Shown here piece after piece: positions 57,740 through 64,000 of a stretch of DNA of 64,000 nucleotides. Each line of letters opens with the position of its first letter. The first letter of the stretch is position 1. This stretch comes from Arthrobacter sp. ISL-65 (GTDB lineage: Bacteria; Actinomycetota; Actinomycetes; Actinomycetales; Micrococcaceae), in NCBI RefSeq assembly GCF_018613795.1, contig NZ_JAGGPN010000007.1, positions 144,476-208,475 of the forward strand, in the 5' to 3' direction. A program made the position numbers and the translations under genes. The notes under the pieces are model-generated. The model did not search any database and had not been told where the DNA came from. It worked only from the letters and a program-made list of their open reading frames with translations.

Positions 57740-59394
57740 CGCGCAGGTTCCACCGGGGCGCGCCGGGCGGCCGGCGCGCCCCTCGGGCCGAAAGTGGTCA
57801 CACGGATCAGGGAGAGCAGCACGGCGGCTGCCACCAGCACGTACCCGGCGGCGGCTGCCGTCGCTTCCCACCATTCCGCCGGGACCGTCTGAGTTTCCAG
57901 CAGCGCCCCCCATGCCCGGCTTGCCGAAATCAGCAGGCCGCCCGCCTGTGCCAGCAGGAACGCGGCCAGAATCCGCACGATCCTGTTGAGCGTGACAGCG
58001 CGCAGCGCTGCGTCCAGTCCGTCATCCGACGTGACGATGCCGCGGCGCCGGCGAACGGCTTGGGTGGCGGGCACCGCCGTGACGGCGACGGCGGCAGTGG
58101 CCGCCGCCGTCGGAATCCAGCCCGGGGCCACCGGTGTTCCGGACGGAAGCGTTGCTTCTCCGACGGCGGTCATCACAATCACGACTGCCAGCAGCAGCAG
58201 GCCAACGATCGCAGCGGTGAGGAGGGCGGGCGCCACCGGCTGGACGGGCCAGCCGCGGACTGCCGCGGCGGCGCCGTAATTCCGTTCGAGGAGCAGCTCG
58301 CCGGCCAGGATGGCCAGCAGGACGCACGCGGCCATAACAGCTGAGATCACGGTGGCACGGGCCGGATTGGTGGAGCCCAGAAAGAGCAGGACTGCCATCG
58401 CCGGCGCCACCGCGGCCAGTCCGAGGAGGGCGCCGAGGGACACGGTGAGCACTGCGGCGGGATGCTTCTCGCTGCGGAGGTTCCGGACGTTTTTCCGGCC
58501 GGAAGACGAAGGCCGGCGGACCGGGACCTCGGGGGCCCGGAAACTGGCCAGCTTTGGCGGCTGCCACAGCCACATCACGAACAGCACCACGGGGGCCACC
58601 AGCCCGACAGGGTTGGTCCATGAGGTGGCAGTTGCCGGCTCCGGACGGGAGGCAAAGTTGCTGGCGATGGCAGCAAGCCCGGCGGCAACAGTGGAGACAG
58701 TCCGTAGCAGGCGGTTCATCGCAATCGTGCGGAGAAGCGCGTTGTCTCCGGCGTCCAGTGCTTCCAGCTGTCGGCGGCGGGAAATCAGCCACAACACCAG
58801 AACGGTACCTGCCGCGAGCAGAAGCAGCCCGGTAGCCAGGCAGGCCGCCAGTTCTGTGCCGGGAATCCGTCCGTCATGGAAGAAGGTGGGGCCGGTAGTG
58901 CCGTTCGGCGGGGTAACGGGCGGCACCGGACGGAACGCCGGTTGCATGGCTGCCCATGCGATGGTTCCGGCGGACGCGGCGAAAATGCCGAGCGTGGTCC
59001 ATGCGAGCTTCCACGGAAGAAAGTCCCTGACACGCCGGACGGACAGGGTTGCCAGCCGGCGCGAACCCCGGGGACCCGGATAGCTGAGCTGGCCCAGCGC
59101 ATGGACACCGAGGCAACCGACTACCGGCCAGGCCAGCGCCTCGAGGATGTCGGAGGGCTGCTGCAGCGACGGCGTATGGGGGTTGAGGAAAATGATGCCG
59201 GCGTTTGCTGCTCCCTGCAGGGTGCTGGCCAGCCAGCCGATGACGCCGACCCAGAGCGCATGGTCTGAAATGGACTTGGGCGAGGTACCGCCGCCCGGCG
59301 CCCAGACAACCCAGCGCAATAACCCGTAAATGCCCACTGCGGCTAGCAGCGGTCCGAGCAGCGCCATGGGCGGCAACTCAAACTGTATTGGCAT
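57736..59394 (-). CDS. Polytopic membrane protein with internal duplication, partner of GntR
   Basis: 552 residues, about 12-14 membrane segments. The two halves seem related: DAGDNALLRTIAMNRLLRTV near residue 220 and DDGLDAALRAVTLNRIVRIL near residue 475 follow Arg-rich loops and precede similar hydrophobic segments. I recognise no named family; lack of an ATPase argues against an ABC permease unless it is encoded elsewhere. The ATG at 59394 has a GGGGGA ribosome site and removes 19 upstream codons. Coupled to a YtrA-type GntR by an ATGA overlap, it may be a regulated exporter or sensor. Confidence 0.75.
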   Translation of the reverse strand: MPIQFELPPMALLGPLLAAVGIYGLLRWVVWAPGGGTSPKSISDHALWVGVIGWLASTLQGAANAGIIFLNPHTPSLQQPSDILEALAWPVVGCLGVHALGQLSYPGPRGSRRLATLSVRRVRDFLPWKLAWTTLGIFAASAGTIAWAAMQPAFRPVPPVTPPNGTTGPTFFHDGRIPGTELAACLATGLLLLAAGTVLVLWLISRRRQLEALDAGDNALLRTIAMNRLLRTVSTVAAGLAAIASNFASRPEPATATSWTNPVGLVAPVVLFVMWLWQPPKLASFRAPEVPVRRPSSSGRKNVRNLRSEKHPAAVLTVSLGALLGLAAVAPAMAVLLFLGSTNPARATVISAVMAACVLLAILAGELLLERNYGAAAAVRGWPVQPVAPALLTAAIVGLLLLAVVIVMTAVGEATLPSGTPVAPGWIPTAAATAAVAVTAVPATQAVRRRRGIVTSDDGLDAALRAVTLNRIVRILAAFLLAQAGGLLISASRAWGALLETQTVPAEWWEATAAAAGYVLVAAAVLLSLIRVTTFGPRGAPAARRAPVEPAR

Positions 59395-59506
59395 CAGATC
59401 CCCCAATGATCCCCAAAAGCGCCTGATCCCGAAGCGCCATCTTTGTACCAAGTATTTGATACAAAGACGGCGGGGTCAAGGTGGATGCCTGGACGGTGGT
59501 GGAGAC

Positions 59507-60478
59507 TCAGTCGTCGAAGGGCTTGAACTGCTCCACCGAGACGATCCTGCTCTTGCTGCCTTGCGCCACGTGGCAGATGATCATTTCCCCGGGGGCGAGA
59601 TATGGATCCGCCACCGGTAGCAGGCCCTTGAGCCGCGGGGTCATGTAACCGGCGAGCTGGCCCAGCACGGTGGGGAGGGCCGGCCGGTGCGTGCACAGCA
59701 CCACTGCACGCTGCTTGTCGAACAATGCGTCAACGACGGCAGCAGTCTTTTTGGGGTTGCGGGCATGCCGGTGCTCCGTGAGCGCATCTACCAGTTTCAC
59801 CTTGGCGTCCGAAGACTTGACGTAGGGGGCGATGGTCGCCACGCAGCGCAGCCACGGGCTGCTGACCACGCGCAGCGGCTTCCACGCCTTCAGCAGCCGG
59901 TGCACGGCCTGGGCCTGGCGTATACCGGTGGCGGCCAGGGGCCGTTCGCCTTCCGCCTTGGTCCACGATGATCGCGGTTTGGCCTTGGCATGGCGCACGA
60001 TGACGAGCGGCCAGGTCTGCAGTTCCTTGCGGGCGTGGGCCGCCGCCAGGTATTCCAGCGGCGCCCGGTCTGACGGGTTGGACAGCAGCGCAGCCGCACG
60101 CTCCGGCGCGCACCACATGACGCTGTCCACTTCCTTGCCGTCGGGGCGCAGGGAATTGCCGGTGACCTCAACGGCCCAGTAGTGCACAACCTTCAGCCCG
60201 GCGGAGACATGGTAATGGATGGGCGGGAGCGGGATGCCCAGCGGTGCCACGAGGCCGATCTCCTCCTCCACCTCGCGGACGGCGCATTCGGGCACAGTTT
60301 CGCCGCGGTCAAGCTTGCCCTTGGGCCAGGACCAGTCGTCGTACCGTGGCCGGTGGATCAGGAGGACCTCCAGCTGGTCCTTCTTGACGCGCCAAGGCAG
60401 GGCGCCGGCGGCCGTGACGGCGACCGCCTCGCCCGGGTGATCGGTCTGATCCGCTATGGGTGAGTCGCTGCTCTTCAA
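59507..60478 (-). CDS. Nudix hydrolase / histidine phosphatase fusion (MutT1-like)
   Basis: 323 residues, two domains. Residues about 15-160 are a Nudix domain with the box GKLDRGETVPECAVREVEEE (IGL follows). Residues about 165-323 are a histidine-phosphatase domain starting LVIVRHAKAK (RHG-type motif) with CTHRPALPT later. Mycobacterial MutT1 has the same layout and converts 8-oxo-dGTP or diadenosine polyphosphates. I place the start at TTG 60478, with TAGGA upstream, directly after the ppk stop; no ATG or GTG gives the full Nudix fold. Confidence 0.9.
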   Translation of the reverse strand: MKSSDSPIADQTDHPGEAVAVTAAGALPWRVKKDQLEVLLIHRPRYDDWSWPKGKLDRGETVPECAVREVEEEIGLVAPLGIPLPPIHYHVSAGLKVVHYWAVEVTGNSLRPDGKEVDSVMWCAPERAAALLSNPSDRAPLEYLAAAHARKELQTWPLVIVRHAKAKPRSSWTKAEGERPLAATGIRQAQAVHRLLKAWKPLRVVSSPWLRCVATIAPYVKSSDAKVKLVDALTEHRHARNPKKTAAVVDALFDKQRAVVLCTHRPALPTVLGQLAGYMTPRLKGLLPVADPYLAPGEMIICHVAQGSKSRIVSVEQFKPFDD

Positions 60479-60489
60479 AGGCCGGGTTC

Positions 60490-62739
60490 CTACCGCCGGA
60501 CGACGGCGCGCTGCCGGGAGCGTGATGCCAGGAGCCAGGACTGGACATCGTCCAGCTTGCTGCCATCGTCGCCGATGTGGTGGCGGGTCCACTCGCCGTC
60601 GTTGTCAAGGTGCCAGCTGGACGTCTCTGGGTCCATGTACCGGCGCATCAGGTCCAGGACGTAGGCGGTGTCCTCGCCGCCGGACAGCTGCACCAGCGCC
60701 TCCACCCGGCGGTCCAGGTTGCGGTGCATCATGTCTGCGGAGCCGATGTACACCACGGGGTCGCCCCCGTTGCTGAAGGCGAACACGCGCGAGTGTTCAA
60801 GGAAGCGGCCAAGAATGGAGCGGACCGTGATGTTCTCGCTCAGCCCGGGGATGCCGGGGCGCAGGGAGCAGATGCCGCGGACAATGACGTCCACCTTCAC
60901 GCCTGCCTGGGAAGCGCGGTACAGGGAATCGATGATGGACTCATCCACCATGGAGTTGACCTTGATCTGCACTCGCGCTGGGATGCCTGCGCGGGCATTG
61001 CGGATTTCGGCTTCGATCCTGTCGATCAGTCCCGAACGCACGGACCGGGGGGCCACCAGGAGCCGCTTGAAGGTCGACTTGGGGGCGTACCCGGACAGCT
61101 GGTTGAACAGTTTGGACAGGTCCTCGCCCACCTGCTCGTTCGCGGTCAGGAGCCCGAGGTCCTCGTAGTAGCGCGCGGTGCGCGGGTGGTAGTTGCCGGT
61201 TCCGATGTGGCAGTAGCGGCGCAGCCCGTCCACCTCCTGGCGGACCACGAGGGAGAGCTTGCAGTGGGTCTTCAGGCCCACGATGCCGTAGACCACGTGG
61301 ACGCCGGCCTGCTCCAGCTTGCGGGCCCAGGAGATGTTCGCCTGCTCGTCGAAGCGGGCCTTGATCTCCACGAGGGCCAGCACCTGCTTGCCCGCCTCGG
61401 CAGCGTCGATCAGGGCGTCGACAATGGGGGAGTCGCCCGAGGTGCGGTACAGGGTCTGCTTGATGGCCTGCACCTTGGGGTCCGCCGCCGCCTGTTCCAG
61501 GAACGCCTGGACGGACGTGGAGAACGAATCATACGGGTGGTGCAGCAGGATGTCCCGGCGGCGCATCGCGGCGAAGACGTTCGCGGCCTTGGACGTCTCG
61601 GACTCGTTCAGGTACCGCGAGGTGTGGGCCACGTGCTTGGGATAGCGCAGGTCCGCGCGGTCGATGTTGCCGATCACGGACAAACCGCGCAGGTCCAAGG
61701 GCGCCGGAACGGAGTAGACCTCCGACTCGTCCACACCAAGCTCACGGATCAGCAGGGCGCGAATGTTCGGGTTGATGTCGTTGGTGACCTCGAGCCTGAC
61801 GGGCGGGCCAAACCGGCGGCGCAGCAGTTCCTTTTCAAGCGCCTGCAGGAGGTTCTCGGCGTCGTCCTCTTCCACCTCGACGTCCTCGTTGCGGGTCACA
61901 CGGAAGGTGTGGTGCTCCAGGACCTCCATGCCGGCGAAGAGCTGGTCCAGGTGGACGGCGATGACTTCCTCGAGGGCGATGAACCGTGCCACGCGGCCGG
62001 GCACCGTGCCGGCCCGGGGACCGTCGATGGAGATCAGGCGGGGCAGCTGGTCCGGCACCTTGACGCGGGCGAACAGCTCCTTGTCACTGACCGGGTTCCG
62101 GACCACCACGGCCAGGTTCAGGGAAAGGCCCGAGATGTAGGGGAAGGGGTGGGCGGGGTCCACGGCCAGCGGAGTGAGGATGGGGAAGACCTTCTCCGCG
62201 AACATGGCGCTGAGCCGGTGCCGGGCTTCGTCGTCGAGCTCGTCCCAGTGCATGAGGTGGATGTGCTCATAGGCCAGGGCCGGCCGGATCTGTTCCGCGT
62301 AGACCTGGGCGTGACGCTGCTGCAGGCGGTGGGCGGCCTCGCCGATCTGTTCCAGGACCTGGACGGGGCTCAGGCCGGCCGGGGACGGGACGGCGAGTCC
62401 CGTGGCGATGCGGCGCTTCAGGCCGGCCACACGGACCATGAAGAATTCATCGAGGTTGGACGCGAAGATCGAGAGGAAGTTGACGCGCTCCAGCAGGTAC
62501 AGGTTGGGGTCTTCTGCCAGTTCGAGAACCCGGGAGTTGAACGCGAGCCAGCTCAGCTCGCGGTCCAGGAACCGGTCCGGGCTGATCTCGCCGTCCGGCT
62601 CCAGGATGGCTGCGAACTCAGGGATGTCGATGCGGTCCTGCGTGGCGCGGGAGGCCGGCACTTCTGAGGAGCCGAACCGGGCGCGCACAGGGGCAACCTT
62701 GATTTCGGTGGTGGCTGTTCCGGCGGATTCCGGTTGCAT
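60490..62739 (-). CDS. ppk: Polyphosphate kinase 1
   Basis: Polymerises ATP gamma-phosphate into polyphosphate at the membrane. 749 residues. [17 protein letters not shown] opens the N domain; [17 protein letters not shown] follows. The autophosphorylated His lies in [16 protein letters not shown], and [20 protein letters not shown] is a conserved core block. The ATG at 62739 follows AAGGAG by 5-6 nt; the frame continues upstream without homology. It is followed by the MutT1-like gene, a pairing shared with other Actinobacteria. Confidence 0.97.
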   Translation of the reverse strand: MQPESAGTATTEIKVAPVRARFGSSEVPASRATQDRIDIPEFAAILEPDGEISPDRFLDRELSWLAFNSRVLELAEDPNLYLLERVNFLSIFASNLDEFFMVRVAGLKRRIATGLAVPSPAGLSPVQVLEQIGEAAHRLQQRHAQVYAEQIRPALAYEHIHLMHWDELDDEARHRLSAMFAEKVFPILTPLAVDPAHPFPYISGLSLNLAVVVRNPVSDKELFARVKVPDQLPRLISIDGPRAGTVPGRVARFIALEEVIAVHLDQLFAGMEVLEHHTFRVTRNEDVEVEEDDAENLLQALEKELLRRRFGPPVRLEVTNDINPNIRALLIRELGVDESEVYSVPAPLDLRGLSVIGNIDRADLRYPKHVAHTSRYLNESETSKAANVFAAMRRRDILLHHPYDSFSTSVQAFLEQAAADPKVQAIKQTLYRTSGDSPIVDALIDAAEAGKQVLALVEIKARFDEQANISWARKLEQAGVHVVYGIVGLKTHCKLSLVVRQEVDGLRRYCHIGTGNYHPRTARYYEDLGLLTANEQVGEDLSKLFNQLSGYAPKSTFKRLLVAPRSVRSGLIDRIEAEIRNARAGIPARVQIKVNSMVDESIIDSLYRASQAGVKVDVIVRGICSLRPGIPGLSENITVRSILGRFLEHSRVFAFSNGGDPVVYIGSADMMHRNLDRRVEALVQLSGGEDTAYVLDLMRRYMDPETSSWHLDNDGEWTRHHIGDDGSKLDDVQSWLLASRSRQRAVVRR

Positions 62740-62843
62740 GCGCTCTCCTTGAGTACTGGCGGGTTTAGTTTCAACCTTACAAGCATTCACGGGTCCGAGA
62801 CCCGAAGATTTCGGGACGGCTGGATCAGGCGTCAAAGAGCCGA

Positions 62844-63815
62844 TTAACGCCCCTCAACCGGCCCGTACATCACATCCATATCCCAGCGCGTGAAGCCCAG
62901 CCGCCGGTACAGCGAGACGGCCGGAGTGTTGTCCGCATCCGTGTACAGCATGACGGCGTGCAGGCCCTGCTGCTGGAGGTGCCGGATCCCGGCGATGGTC
63001 AGCGCCTTGCCCAGGCCCATGCCCTGGGCGGCGGGCGTGACGCCCACCACGTACACCTCACCGATGGCAGGGTGTGTCCCGTGCCGCGGATGCACTTTGG
63101 TCCAGTGGTAGCCCAGCAGCCGCCCGTCCCGGCCCTCCGCCAGCAGGAAGCCGGCGGGGTCGAACCAGGGTTCTTCCATCCGGGCCTGCAGGTCGGCCCT
63201 GGTCAGGGATCCTTGCTCCGGGTGGTGCGCGAAAGCCTCACGGTTGGCTACGAGCCAGGCCTCTTCGTCTTTGCCCGGCACGAAGGCGCGGATCGAGACG
63301 CCGTCCGGAAGGCCGAAGTCGGGCAGGTCAGCGGCGGCGGTGGTGAGCCGCATCTTCCACAGTTCCCGAACCGGGCCATAGCCATACCGGGCCGCCAGGT
63401 CCGCGGCGGCCTCATGGTTGCCGTGCGACCAGGCCTTGAGCCCGTCCAGGCCGCGCGAGGACTTGAGCGTGCTGACGAGCCGGTCTGCCACGCCCTGGTT
63501 CCGATAGCTGGGGTGCACTGCGATTTCCACCACGCCTGTCCCGTCCGGCTCCTCGACGACCACGGCGAAACCGGCCAGGTCCTGTGCCGTGGCGGGGTCC
63601 GACTCCTCGTCCTGGGCGTAGAGGGCAAGGGTCAGCAGCGTGTGCGGGCCCGTGTCCGCCGCGCGCATGGTCACGAGGGTCTGTTCGGAAATGGGCGGAT
63701 TGCCGTCCGATTCCTCAGCGGCGGCCAGCAGGGCGCGGACATCCCGCAGCGGCTCTTCATCCACGCCGCCCTTGATGACAAGGACGGGCCATTTCTCCGG
63801 GTGCGCAGGACTCAT
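62844..63815 (-). CDS. mshD: Mycothiol synthase (mycothiol acetyltransferase)
   Basis: Acetylates Cys-GlcN-Ins in the last step of mycothiol synthesis. 323 residues made of two GNAT domains: the N-terminal one with [19 protein letters not shown] and the active C-terminal one with [21 protein letters not shown], followed by [19 protein letters not shown]. The length and motifs are those of MshD. TAGCCT (63822-63827) ends 6 nt before the ATG. Its presence marks the organism as a mycothiol-producing actinomycete. Confidence 0.96.
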   Translation of the reverse strand: MSPAHPEKWPVLVIKGGVDEEPLRDVRALLAAAEESDGNPPISEQTLVTMRAADTGPHTLLTLALYAQDEESDPATAQDLAGFAVVVEEPDGTGVVEIAVHPSYRNQGVADRLVSTLKSSRGLDGLKAWSHGNHEAAADLAARYGYGPVRELWKMRLTTAAADLPDFGLPDGVSIRAFVPGKDEEAWLVANREAFAHHPEQGSLTRADLQARMEEPWFDPAGFLLAEGRDGRLLGYHWTKVHPRHGTHPAIGEVYVVGVTPAAQGMGLGKALTIAGIRHLQQQGLHAVMLYTDADNTPAVSLYRRLGFTRWDMDVMYGPVEGR

Positions 63816-63854
63816 GCTGTAAGGCTATACGGACGCCACCCGGGCACGCCCGAT

Positions 63855-63883
63855 TTGGAACAGGCCGTGGCGCCCCGTATAGT
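63855..63883 (+). promoter_or_regulatory. SigA-type promoter pointing off the right edge
   Basis: TTGGAA (63855-63860) and TATAGT (63878-63883) are separated by 17 bp, a near-consensus promoter divergent from mshD. It should drive a plus-strand gene beginning after about 63890. Two frames are open to the end of the window, from ATG 63904 and GTG 63936, and neither is recognisable, so I do not call a gene. Confidence 0.6.
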
Positions 63884-64000
63884 CGTTACCTCAGCCGGCA
63901 TTCATGGCAGGTTGCGAGGGGGATCCACCACTGGGGTGGCCTCGATACGTTCGACCCGTATGTCCTCCACTCATAACTGGAAATACAGAACGGCCCGGCT

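Noticed and set aside
60577..62667. A 696-codon open frame on the plus strand opposite ppk
   Set aside because: It is the antisense shadow of ppk in the codon-mirrored frame; no ribosome site and no recognisable domain.

Overview
The window is 64 kb of ordinary, gene-dense, high-GC actinobacterial chromosome. Mycothiol synthase (MshD), ESX-type WXG100-like proteins, GT-C glycosyltransferases, SigA-like TANNNT boxes and the protein sequences together point to Micrococcaceae, probably Arthrobacter or Pseudarthrobacter. This assignment is inferred from gene content and was not tested by a search. I see no phage, insertion sequence, rRNA operon, replication origin or CRISPR array. The accessory signal consists mainly of short palindromic elements and a few small cassettes.

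Layout. 0-7.8 kb: a partial DUF2461 gene, a cell-surface acyltransferase, a Fur-type regulator with catalase, an MFS exporter, HtpX protease, a GNAT enzyme and YajQ. 8-10.7 kb: a small secreted protein, tRNA-Tyr, a LysM protein with a sortase-like C-terminus, and thioredoxin. 11-17.5 kb: acyl-CoA synthetase, an AlkA-type glycosylase, two VOC proteins, and the transsulfuration pair cystathionine beta-synthase / cystathionine gamma-synthase. 17.5-23.7 kb: two paralogous GT87 mannosyltransferase-like proteins flanking an HxlR regulator and MFS pair, then an SDR and an isoprenylcysteine methyltransferase-like protein. 23.8-28.6 kb: acyl-CoA dehydrogenase, then an APC permease / glutathionylspermidine-synthase-like / YgiB-like module. 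28.8-36.9 kb: a MOSC protein, a DEAD-box helicase with a long structured leader, tRNA-Thr and tRNA-Met, a secreted HNH nuclease, and a CPA1 antiporter bracketed by two related palindromes. 36.9-43.3 kb: an alpha-glucoside locus (ROK repressor, Tat lipoprotein, two permeases, GH13 alpha-glucosidase) with no ATPase; the second permease is frameshifted. 43.4-50.9 kb: aldo/keto reductase, a taurine/sulfonate-type TauD plus binding protein without permease or ATPase, a CitE-like lyase, DUF2797, DUF3188, a two-subunit MaoC-type dehydratase and MurB. 51-57.3 kb: an AlkZ-like protein, Asd, a candidate type VII secretion cassette, then DHFR and ThyA. 57.3-64 kb: a GntR plus duplicated membrane protein pair, a Nudix/phosphatase fusion, polyphosphate kinase and MshD.

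At least 16 genes have a TANNNT-like -10 hexamer ending 6-7 nt before the start codon and lack a Shine-Dalgarno at the usual distance. They are probably transcribed without a leader. Other genes have clear AGGAG/GGGGG sites, which I used to move several starts inward. The most interesting items are the WXG100-like cassette at 53.4-55.5 kb, the LysM/sortase-like protein at 8.6-9.7 kb, the perfect inverted repeat read through by the MFS gene at 19.5 kb, the paired palindromes around the antiporter, the CCTC duplication that breaks an ABC permease, and a 28-codon leader ORF overlapping the sugar-binding lipoprotein start.
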